A stretch of DNA of 7,572 nt. It comes from Acetobacteraceae bacterium. Its GTDB lineage: Bacteria; Pseudomonadota; Alphaproteobacteria; Acetobacterales; Acetobacteraceae. This document shows, one piece after another, positions 1 to 6,054 of the stretch (its first letter is position 1; each line of letters begins with the position of its first letter). The notes under the pieces were generated by a model. It was not told the DNA's origin. It was given only the letters and a program-made list of their open reading frames with translations, and ran no database searches. Made by a program: the position numbers and the translations under genes. Location: positions 1-7,572 of the forward strand of contig JAIYAI010000024.1 in assembly GCA_027489135.1 (NCBI GenBank), in the 5' to 3' direction.

Positions 1-437
1 AGCCCCATGATGGAGGAGATGTTGACGATCGACCCGCGCCCCTGGCGCGCCATCACCTCGGCGCACAGGGTGGTGCCCAGGAAGGTGCCGGTCGCATTCA
101 CCGCCATCAGCCGGTTCCAGCCCTCGAGCGAGAGAGGGTCGGGGCCGACGGCACTGCCGCTGATGCCGGCATTGTTCACCAAGATGTCGAGCGTGCCGTA
201 CGCCTCGAGCGTCCGCGCGATCAGCGCCTTCCAGTCCGCCTCCTGCGTCACGTCGCAGCGCTGGAAGATCGCGCGGCCCTGGCCCGCGGCGATGTCGGCC
301 GCGACGGCCTCGCCGAGATCGGCGCGGACGTCGGCGATGACGACGGCCGCACCTTCCCGGGCGAAGAGGCGCGCCTCCGCCTCGCCCATGCCGTGCCCGC
401 CGCCGGTGATGATGGCGACCTTGTCCTTCAGGCGCAT
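1..437 (-). CDS. SDR family NAD-type oxidoreductase, partial (3' end beyond left edge)
   Basis: Short-chain dehydrogenase/reductase, expected to interconvert an alcohol and a ketone with a nicotinamide cofactor in the cytoplasm. The visible 145 residues cover the N-terminal Rossmann half. They show the glycine motif TGGGHGMG (residues 11-18), Asp36 at the end of the second strand (in this family this favours NAD over NADP), CDVT at 61-64, the NNAG motif at 88-91, the structural Asn114 and the start of the catalytic Ser strand, NISSIMG (139-145), with Ser142 the probable catalytic serine. The YxxxK motif lies outside the window, so catalytic completeness cannot be judged. The start is supported by a GGGAGG ribosome site 7 nt upstream. 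It follows the Baeyer-Villiger monooxygenase stop by only 14 nt, so the two are co-transcribed. Family call is very sure; the substrate is unknown, though a cyclic or secondary alcohol feeding the monooxygenase is a reasonable inference. Confidence 0.93.
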   Translation of the reverse strand, partial: MRLKDKVAIITGGGHGMGEAEARLFAREGAAVVIADVRADLGEAVAADIAAGQGRAIFQRCDVTQEADWKALIARTLEAYGTLDILVNNAGISGSAVGPDPLSLEGWNRLMAVNATGTFLGTTLCAEVMARQGRGSIVNISSIMG

Positions 438-444
438 CGTGCTT

Positions 445-450
445 CCTCCC
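445..450 (-). promoter_or_regulatory. Ribosome binding site of the SDR gene
   Basis: GGGAGG on the minus strand, 7 nt before the ATG at 437. It lies in the 14-nt gap after the monooxygenase stop codon and fixes the dehydrogenase start. Confidence 0.8.
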
Positions 451-451
451 G

Positions 452-2059
452 CTATCGGAACGCGAACTCCTGGTAGCCGCCGGCGGCCACGGCCTCGATC
501 TTCCGCCGGAACCGCACGGCACCGCCGTAGTAGCCGAGGGTACGGCGCACCTGGCGGCCCTCCACGTTGCGGTTCACGCCGGTCTGCCAGCTGTCCACCT
601 GGCTGAAGAGCAGCCCCTCGGCGGCCTGCTCCACGTGCCGGACCCAGTCGGCGACGGGCTCCGCGCGCGGTTCGACGCGGTGGTGGCCGTTGTCGCGCAT
701 GAACTGCAGCAGGCCGGTCAGCCAGTCGACCAGCTCCTCGATGTTGCGCGGGATGTTGCCCCGGGCGGTGTGCGGGCCGAGCACCATGAGCAGGTTGGGG
801 AAGCCCTCCGCCATCATGCCGAGCAGGGTGCGCGGCATGGCCTGCCAGTCGTCGCGCAGGCGCCGCCCGCCCGGGCCGGTGATGTCGATCCGGTCGTAGG
901 GGCCGGTCACGCCGTCGAAGCCCGTGGCGTAGATCAGCACGTCGAACGCGTGCTCGCGGTCGGTGCAGCGGATGCCGCGCTCCGTGATCCGCTCGATCGG
1001 CGTCGTGTTGATGTCGACGAGGGTGACGTTGTCCTGGTTGTAGACCTCGTAGTAGCCGCTCTCGAGTGGCAGGCGCCGCGTGCCGAAGCCGTGGTTCCTC
1101 GGCGTCAGCAGGTCGGCGATGGCGGGGTCCTTCACGCGCTGGCGGATCTTGCCGCGCGCCCAATCGGTCATCAGCGCGTTGGCCTTGGGGTCGACCAGCA
1201 CGTCGCGGAAATTGCCGACCCAGATGCCGAAGCCGGGTTCGCCATAGAGCTTCTCCCAGAACGCCTCGCGCTCCGCGGCACTCAACTCCGTCGCCTTGCG
1301 CGGATCGGCCTGGTGGATGAAGCAGGTGTCGGTCTGGCGGCAGCGTTCGAAGATCTCGGCGTAGCGGGACTTGATGTCGGCCTGCTCCTCCGGCGTGATG
1401 CGGCGGTTGTGCAGCGGCGCGGCCCAGTTCGGCGTGCGCTGGAAGACCGTGAGGTGCCCGACGTCCTGCGCGATGGTCTGGATGCACTGGATGGCGGTGG
1501 CGCCGGTGCCGATGATGCCGACGCGCTTGCCGCGCAGGTCGATGCCCTCGCGGGGCCAGCGTGCGGTATGGAAGGCGGGGCCCCGGAAATCCTCCCGCCC
1601 CGGAATGTTCGGCAGGGTGAAGGCGGACAGCGGTCCCAGCGCCGTCACCAGGATCGGCGCCGAGAGCGTCGCGCCATCGTCCATGGTCACGGTCCACAGC
1701 GTGCGCGCATCGTCGAAATGCGCCGCGGTGACGCGCCGGCCGAACCGCATGTCCCGCCGCAGGTCGAACTTGTCGGCGACGAATTCCAGGTAGCGCAGCG
1801 TGTCGGGCTGGGCGGAGAAATGCTCCGGCCATTCCCATTCGCGCAGCACCTCCTCCGAGAAGGAATAGCCGTAGGACCAGCTTTCGGAATCGAAGCGTGC
1901 GCCGGGATAGCGGTTCCAGTACCAGGTGCCGCCGACATCCGTGCCCGCCTCGATCACGCGGGCGCGCATGCCAAGGCCGCGCATGCGGTGCAGCATGTAC
2001 ATCCCGGAGATGCCGGCGCCGATGATGATGGCGTCGAGGGCGGCGTCGGGCTGGTCCAT
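452..2059 (-). CDS. Type I Baeyer-Villiger flavin monooxygenase (cyclohexanone/phenylacetone monooxygenase-like)
   Basis: FAD- and NADPH-dependent enzyme predicted to insert one oxygen from O2 next to a ketone carbonyl, giving an ester or lactone; cytosolic. The 535 residues match the usual ~540 of the family. Visible motifs in order: FAD Rossmann GAGISG (14-19); GGTWYWNRYPGARFD (43-57), the family's GGxWxxxxYPGxxxD element; the Baeyer-Villiger fingerprint FRGPAFHTARWP (158-169), fitting FxGxxxHxxxWP; the NADPH Rossmann GTGATA (184-189); RRLPLESGYYEVYNQDNV (328-345), in which Arg329 aligns with the catalytic arginine that stabilises the peroxyflavin; and ATGFD (378-382). All key residues look intact. 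The ATG at 2059 sits 59 nt after the stop of the HD-like gene on the same strand, with GAGAG a few bases upstream as a weak ribosome site. The dehydrogenase gene follows after 14 nt, which suggests paired alcohol oxidation and ketone oxygenation. Subfamily and substrate cannot be told from sequence; a related flavin N-hydroxylase is unlikely given the complete fingerprint. Confidence 0.95.
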   Translation of the reverse strand: MDQPDAALDAIIIGAGISGMYMLHRMRGLGMRARVIEAGTDVGGTWYWNRYPGARFDSESWSYGYSFSEEVLREWEWPEHFSAQPDTLRYLEFVADKFDLRRDMRFGRRVTAAHFDDARTLWTVTMDDGATLSAPILVTALGPLSAFTLPNIPGREDFRGPAFHTARWPREGIDLRGKRVGIIGTGATAIQCIQTIAQDVGHLTVFQRTPNWAAPLHNRRITPEEQADIKSRYAEIFERCRQTDTCFIHQADPRKATELSAAEREAFWEKLYGEPGFGIWVGNFRDVLVDPKANALMTDWARGKIRQRVKDPAIADLLTPRNHGFGTRRLPLESGYYEVYNQDNVTLVDINTTPIERITERGIRCTDREHAFDVLIYATGFDGVTGPYDRIDITGPGGRRLRDDWQAMPRTLLGMMAEGFPNLLMVLGPHTARGNIPRNIEELVDWLTGLLQFMRDNGHHRVEPRAEPVADWVRHVEQAAEGLLFSQVDSWQTGVNRNVEGRQVRRTLGYYGGAVRFRRKIEAVAAGGYQEFAFR

Positions 2060-2118
2060 GGAACTCTCGGTGCGTTTCCCCGCCGCCTATTCCAGGCCCG
2101 ATCGGCGCGCAGCGCAAA
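2060..2118. other. Short gap between the HD-like gene and the monooxygenase gene
   Basis: 59 nt separating two minus-strand genes. I see no convincing terminator (no stem followed by a T-run) and no clear -35/-10 pair. Read-through from the HD-like gene is therefore possible, but a separate promoter for the monooxygenase cannot be excluded. Confidence 0.4.
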
Positions 2119-2772
2119 TCACCGCCGCAGTTCCGTGATCCTCGCCTCGATGTTGCGGCGCGCCTGACGCTCATGCGCCAGGAAGAAGCGGTCCGTGCGG
2201 TACAGCCGGTCCCGCCAGAGCAGCATCTGCAGCGCGGCGGACCGGCCCGCGCGCCAGGCATCCTCGGCCATGTGCGCCGCCTCCCGGCGCAGTGCGGCCT
2301 CGTAGTCCGCGTAGCGGGCGGGCGGCGCGCCGAGGATCGCGGCGTCGATATCGGCCAGCAGCGCCGCGTCGCCGCGCAGCGACGGGTCCTCCGTCTCCGG
2401 CGGATCCGCGCTGTCGGCCGCGCGGAGCAGCGCGGCGGCCCGGGCGAGGCGCGCGGCCGGCACCACGCCGCGCAACCGCGTCTGCACGAGGGCGGCGCTG
2501 GCCGCCGCATTGTCGCCGCGGCGCGGGTCGCAGACCGCGTGGCGGAACAGGATGGCCAGGATGAAGGCCAGCCTGTCGGCGATGCCGCCCAGCACCTCCT
2601 CGGCCAGGGCGAGCCGCACCGCCACCTCCGACCAGACATGGTGCACCCGGTGCGGTTCCGCATGGCGTTGCCGCAGGTCGGCCAGCACCGGCGCGGGGAG
2701 CAGGCCGGTGGGATCGGGCTCGGGGCGCAAGGGCATGCCGGGACGGATATCGGCCCGGGCGTGGCGTGTCAT
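2119..2772 (-). CDS. HD-superfamily phosphohydrolase-like protein (COG4339 type) with degenerate metal-binding motifs
   Basis: 217 residues, close to the ~200 usual for the COG4339 'predicted metal-dependent HD phosphohydrolase' family, for which I know no firm substrate. Recognisable conserved blocks: RHAEPHRVHH (36-45, family RYAEPHRHYH), DPRRGDN (82-88), DIDAAILGAPPARYADY (141-157, family DxDLAILGxxPxRYxxY) and DRLYRTDRF (188-196). The metal-binding positions are changed. The family FHDAVYD is FRHAVCD here (76-82), so HD has become Arg77-His78. The second histidine of the YHTLxH element is Glu49. The family ATxHH helix reads as AADSA (118-122). The DxD at 141-143 remains. The frame is intact from end to end and looks under coding constraint, so I call it a gene, probably a non-catalytic homologue, rather than a frameshifted pseudogene. 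The start is uncertain: ATG at 2772 lies inside a 31-bp tandem duplication with only a weak GGGA upstream. ATG at 2736 (Met13) is an alternative and lies before the first conserved block. Confidence 0.72.
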   Translation of the reverse strand: MTRHARADIRPGMPLRPEPDPTGLLPAPVLADLRQRHAEPHRVHHVWSEVAVRLALAEEVLGGIADRLAFILAILFRHAVCDPRRGDNAAASAALVQTRLRGVVPAARLARAAALLRAADSADPPETEDPSLRGDAALLADIDAAILGAPPARYADYEAALRREAAHMAEDAWRAGRSAALQMLLWRDRLYRTDRFFLAHERQARRNIEARITELRR

Positions 2773-2821
2773 CGGGTCCCGGGGCTGGGGCGTGGCGTGT
2801 CAGCGGGTCCCGGGGCTGGGA
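2760..2821. repeat. Tandem duplication, two 31-bp units
   Basis: Two adjacent copies at 2760-2790 and 2791-2821. They differ only at the 13th base (t at 2772, g at 2803) and the last base (g at 2790, a at 2821). Each contains GTGGCGTGTCA and CGGGTCCCGGGGCTGGG. The first copy carries the minus-strand ATG of the HD-like gene (2772-2770); in the second copy the equivalent triplet is CTG. The unit is not a multiple of three, so the upstream copy is not an in-frame extension. Confidence 0.92.
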
Positions 2822-2919
2822 TCGTCCGCACAGGGCTGGAACGAGGTGCGGCTTGTGCTATCGGCGGAACGCGCCTTTGCTGGCATCGACAGCAGGGGCC
2901 CGCCTTGACCGCCGTCGCC
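2773..2919. promoter_or_regulatory. Divergent intergenic region between the HD-like gene and the porin operon
   Basis: 147 nt lying between the two divergent starts, so it must hold or overlap the promoters of both groups unless these lie further inside the genes. The left part is the second half of the tandem duplication. The right part (2822-2919) has no clear palindrome or sigma-70 consensus that I would defend; TGCTATCG near 2857 is at best a weak extended -10. No regulator gene adjoins it in this window. Confidence 0.45.
2894..2898 (+). promoter_or_regulatory. Candidate ribosome binding site favouring a TTG start for the porin
   Basis: AGGGG lies 6 nt before an in-frame TTG at 2905. No comparable site precedes the ATG at 2920, and the purines before the ATG at 2944 abut it. 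The porin may therefore start at 2905, which adds five residues before the annotated Met without disturbing the signal peptide. Confidence 0.35.
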
Positions 2920-4653
2920 ATGCCAAGAACCAGGACCGGGAGGATGCTCGCCCTCGCCACGATGGCGGTGCTGGGCGGGGCATGGCCAGTGGTGCCGGCC
3001 GCGGCGCAGGACGACGCAGCCACCATCGCCGAGTTGCGTCGCCAGTTGCAGGCGATGCAGCGGCGCCTCGATGCGCTGGAGGCGCGCAGCGCGGCCGCCC
3101 CGTCCCCCGGTCAGGCTCCCGCTCCGTACCCCGTGGCCCGCCCCACGACGTCCCGCGCTGCCGCGCCGCCGGCCCCCCGGCCGTCACGCCCGGTCGGCCC
3201 CGATGCCGCCGCTGCCATGGCCGCAGCGGCCGAGGCCCGCAGCGCCGCCGCCGAGGCCCGCGCCGCCAGCGCCGAGGTCCGCCAGGTCGCCGAGCAGCAG
3301 GCCGCGGCTTCGGCGCCGGTCCAGGGCCTCGACCCGCCCGATCCCATGGGCCGCGACTTCGCGACGGAAGAGGCGTTGCGCTCCGACCTGCCCGGCATCG
3401 CGTTGCGCATCCCGGGGACGGAGACGCAGTTCCGCTTCTACGGCTTCGCCAAGGTGACGGGCTGGGGCGACATCAATGGGCGCAATTCCTCGGATGCGCC
3501 GCCGCCCTCGACCATCCCGCTCACCGGCAGCGCCGCCGACCAGCAGGGCGGCGATTTCGGCATGTCCGGACGCTTCAGCCGCTTCGGCTTCGACACCCGC
3601 ACCCTGACCAACTGGGGCACGCTGGAGACCCGGATCGAGGGCGATTTCGGCGGCGGTGCGCCGAACTCCCCCAATGCCGTCTTCCGTCTGCGCCAGGCCT
3701 GGGCGGAGCTGGGGACGGAGCGCTTCCGGGTGCTGGCCGGCTTCGCCAACAGCCTCTGGAACGAGGGGCTCTACGAGACGCTGATCGACGCCACCAACCT
3801 GAACCAGTCCTTCGTGCGCCAGGCGCAGGTCCGGGTGACGGGGCGACTGGCGCCGGGGCTGACGGGGCAATTCTCGCTGGAGACGCCGGAGACCAATTAC
3901 GCCTCGGTCGACGGGCTGGTGAACCCCTCCAGCACCCTGGCGGGCGGCGCGAGCCCCGCGATCAACTCCATGCCCGATATCCTGGGGCGGCTGACCTATC
4001 GGGACAGCGGGTGGGAACTCGGCCTGCGCGGCATGCTGCGGCGGTTGCGGGTCGATACCGCGGGGACGGCCGCGGCGGTGCCTGCCCAGAACGTAAGCAC
4101 CATGGGCTGGGGCTTCGCTGGGCATGTGCGCATGCCGATGCGGCTGCTGTCCGACTGGTTCGGGCCGGACGAGATCGTCGCTGCCGCCTACTACGGCGAG
4201 GGCATAGGCCGCTACTTCTTCGGCAGCAGCGCCGGCATCGATGCCGTCTCCAATCTTGGCCTGGCTGGCAGCGCCGGCAACCTGGCGCTGGACCCGGTGC
4301 CGACCTGGGGCGCGACCGCGGCCTATCGGCGATTCTGGACGCCGCAATGGCGGTCCAATTTCTCCTACAGCTGGTCGCGGCAGGATTTCCCGGCCTATGC
4401 GCTGCAGTTCACGCCCGGCTCCGCCAGCGCCACCGCGCTGAACCAAGAGTTGCAGCAGGTCTTCGCCAACCTGATCTGGAGCCCCTTCGCCGAGGAACGC
4501 AACGGCGTGGTGCGGACGGGCTGGCTCGACATCGGCGTCGAGTATCTTTTCACGCGGCGCGATATCTTCGGCGGCGCGCAGGCGACGGGGCCGGCGGGGG
4601 CGGGGCATGGCATCGCCAATCGGATCCTCGGCGCCGTGATCGCGCGCTTCTGA
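2920..4653 (+). CDS. DcaP-like outer-membrane porin with N-terminal coiled coil
   Basis: 577 residues. Predicted trimeric outer-membrane beta-barrel for diffusion of small, probably anionic solutes. Layout: signal peptide 1-30 (basic MPRTRTGR, hydrophobic 9-22, cleavage near PAAAQ-DD); a heptad-like segment 31-59 (AELRRQLQAMQRRLDALEAR) typical of a trimeric coiled coil at the barrel entrance; a Pro/Ala-rich linker 61-95; a second Ala/Glu/Arg-rich helix 96-130; then the barrel. The DcaP-like block reads IALRIPGTETQFRFYGFAKV (160-179), followed by SGRFSRFGFDTRT (216-228) and LETRIEGDFGG (235-245), which resemble the family's IPGTdt, SRfgFdt and tkIEGDF elements. The barrel part alternates polar and aromatic/hydrophobic residues, and the protein ends in Arg-Phe, the terminal aromatic signal for BAM-dependent insertion. 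ATG 2920 is chosen because it gives a normal signal peptide; TTG 2905 is a real alternative. The stop is 18 nt before the dipeptidase start. The DcaP family includes dicarboxylate-linked porins, but the solute here is unknown. Confidence 0.86.
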   Translation: MPRTRTGRMLALATMAVLGGAWPVVPAAAQDDAATIAELRRQLQAMQRRLDALEARSAAAPSPGQAPAPYPVARPTTSRAAAPPAPRPSRPVGPDAAAAMAAAAEARSAAAEARAASAEVRQVAEQQAAASAPVQGLDPPDPMGRDFATEEALRSDLPGIALRIPGTETQFRFYGFAKVTGWGDINGRNSSDAPPPSTIPLTGSAADQQGGDFGMSGRFSRFGFDTRTLTNWGTLETRIEGDFGGGAPNSPNAVFRLRQAWAELGTERFRVLAGFANSLWNEGLYETLIDATNLNQSFVRQAQVRVTGRLAPGLTGQFSLETPETNYASVDGLVNPSSTLAGGASPAINSMPDILGRLTYRDSGWELGLRGMLRRLRVDTAGTAAAVPAQNVSTMGWGFAGHVRMPMRLLSDWFGPDEIVAAAYYGEGIGRYFFGSSAGIDAVSNLGLAGSAGNLALDPVPTWGATAAYRRFWTPQWRSNFSYSWSRQDFPAYALQFTPGSASATALNQELQQVFANLIWSPFAEERNGVVRTGWLDIGVEYLFTRRDIFGGAQATGPAGAGHGIANRILGAVIARF

Positions 4654-4657
4654 GAGC

Positions 4658-4663
4658 AGGAGG
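4658..4663 (+). promoter_or_regulatory. Ribosome binding site of the M20 dipeptidase gene
   Basis: AGGAGG, a perfect anti-16S match, 8 nt before the ATG at 4672. It occupies most of the 18-nt gap after the porin stop, leaving no room for a promoter or terminator and supporting one transcript. Confidence 0.85.
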
Positions 4664-4671
4664 AAGCCAGG

Positions 4672-6054
4672 ATGAGCGGCATCGACAAGGTCCTTGCGCA
4701 TGTGGACGCAAACATGGATGCGGCGCTGGGACGGCTCTTCGCGCTGCTGCGGCTGAAGTCGATCTCGACCGATCCCGCCTTCGCCGCCGAATGCAAGGCC
4801 TGCGCGGACTGGCATGTCGCCGACCTTGCCAGCATCGGCTTCGAGGCCGTGGCGCACCCGACGCCGGGGCATCCCATCGTGGTCGGCCATGCGCGCCAGG
4901 GCAGCGGGCCTTCGGCGCTGTTCTACGGCCACTACGACGTGCAGCCGGTGGACCCGCTGGAACTCTGGGACCACGACCCCTTCGCGCCCAGCATCGACAC
5001 GCTGCCGGATGGGAAGAAGGTGATCCGCGCCCGCGGCGCGTCCGACGACAAGGGCCAGGTGCAGACCTTCGTCGAGGCCTGCCGGGCCTGGAAGGCCGTG
5101 ACCGGCAGCCTGCCCATCCCGATCACCATCCTCCTCGAAGGCGAGGAGGAGAGCGGCGGCGTCAACCTGCCGCCCTTCCTCAAGTCCCACGCCAAGGAAC
5201 TGAAGGCCGATATCGGCCTGATCTGCGACACCGGCATGTGGGACGCGACCACGCCTGCCATCACCACCATGCTGCGCGGCCTGTGCGGCGAGGAGGTGAC
5301 GATCCATGCCGCCGAGATGGACCTGCATTCCGGCCTCTTCGGCTCGGCCGCGGCGAACCCCAACCGGATCCTGGCCCGCATCCTGGCGGACCTGCATGAC
5401 GAGAACGGGCGCGTGACGCTGGAGGGCTTCTACGACGGCGTGCCGGAACTGCCGAACAGCCTGCGCGCGCAATGGGACAGCCTGGGCTTCGACGCCAAGA
5501 CCTTCCTCGGCGGCATCGGGCTTTCCGTGCCGGCAGGCGAGAAGGGCCGCAGCGCGTTGGAGCAGATCTGGTCCCGCCCGACCGCCGAGATCAACGGCAT
5601 GGGCGGCGGCTACCAGGGGGAGGGGTTCAAGACCGTCATCCCGGCTGTCGCCTCCGCCAAGGTCTCCTTCCGGCTCGTCTTCGACCAGGACCCGCACAAG
5701 GTGCGCGCGGCCTTCCGCAAGCATGTGCAGGAGAGGCTGCCCGCCGATTGCCGCGCCGAGTTCAAGGAGCATGGCTCCGGCCAGGCGATCGCCTTCCCCG
5801 TCGAGGACCGGGCCTTCGCCCGGGCGCGTGAGGCGCTGACCGAGGAATGGGGCAAGCCCGCGGTCTTCATCGGCGGCGGCGGGTCCATCCCCGTGACCTC
5901 CGAACTGAAGCGGGCCCTAGGCATGGACGTGATCCTCGCCGGCTTCGCGCATGAGGACGACCGCTTCCACAGCCCGAACGAGAAATACGACCTGGTCAGC
6001 TTCCACAAGGGCATCCGGTCCTGGGTGCGGATCCTGGCGGCGCTCGCGGCGTGA
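4672..6054 (+). CDS. M20 family metallo-dipeptidase (carnosinase/CNDP-like)
   Basis: Dinuclear zinc hydrolase predicted to cut a dipeptide or N-acyl amino acid amide bond. With no signal peptide it should be cytoplasmic. At 460 residues it has the usual length. Active-site elements are intact: YGHYDVQP (85-92) with ligand His87 and Asp89; RGASDDKG (121-128) with the metal-bridging Asp; LLEGEEESGG (154-163) with Glu159 as general base and Glu160 as ligand; CDTGMW (185-190) with Asp186; and FHSPNEKY (432-439) with ligand His433. MDLHSGLFG (216-224) with His219 marks the dimerisation (lid) domain, whose histidine reaches the neighbouring active site in family members. GGGGSIPVT (401-409) is the usual C-terminal substrate loop. 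It lies between the porin and the AbgT transporter genes and overlaps the latter by 4 nt, so the substrate is probably what those two import. The long sequence between the halves and the YGHYDVQP form point to dipeptidases rather than ArgE/DapE; exact specificity is not readable. Confidence 0.95.
   Translation: MSGIDKVLAHVDANMDAALGRLFALLRLKSISTDPAFAAECKACADWHVADLASIGFEAVAHPTPGHPIVVGHARQGSGPSALFYGHYDVQPVDPLELWDHDPFAPSIDTLPDGKKVIRARGASDDKGQVQTFVEACRAWKAVTGSLPIPITILLEGEEESGGVNLPPFLKSHAKELKADIGLICDTGMWDATTPAITTMLRGLCGEEVTIHAAEMDLHSGLFGSAAANPNRILARILADLHDENGRVTLEGFYDGVPELPNSLRAQWDSLGFDAKTFLGGIGLSVPAGEKGRSALEQIWSRPTAEINGMGGGYQGEGFKTVIPAVASAKVSFRLVFDQDPHKVRAAFRKHVQERLPADCRAEFKEHGSGQAIAFPVEDRAFARAREALTEEWGKPAVFIGGGGSIPVTSELKRALGMDVILAGFAHEDDRFHSPNEKYDLVSFHKGIRSWVRILAALAA

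Noticed and set aside
2099..2118. GCGCGCAGCGC partial palindrome after the HD-like gene
   Set aside because: The stem is short and imperfect and lacks a following T-run on the transcribed strand. In such GC-rich DNA it is expected by chance, so I do not call a terminator.
635..2167. Long plus-strand open frame (510 codons) opposite the monooxygenase gene
   Set aside because: Its translation is rich in Arg, Ala, Val and Asp with no recognisable domain, and it is antisense to a gene with complete family motifs. High GC removes stop codons by chance in this frame.
2850..2885. Possible sigma-70 promoter for the porin operon
   Set aside because: TTGTGC and TGCTATCG are seen, but no pair with a 16-18 nt spacer matches both boxes, so I do not report a defined promoter.
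2173..2919. Upstream in-frame extension of the porin frame
   Set aside because: The frame is open upstream but overlaps the HD-like gene on the other strand, and its translation has no domain. A normal signal peptide begins at 2920, so the extension is not coding.
2766..5399. Plus-strand open frame (877 codons) in another frame through the porin and dipeptidase genes
   Set aside because: The translation is dominated by Arg, Gly, Pro and Ala with no fold-like pattern, while the neighbouring frame gives a signal peptide, a barrel and a terminal Phe. It is a frame shadow.
3184..5772. Very long minus-strand open frame (862 codons) opposite the porin and dipeptidase genes
   Set aside because: It runs across two clear genes and the gap between them, and its product is low-complexity Arg/Gly/Ala/His sequence without motifs. 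It mirrors the GC-biased codon positions of the real genes.
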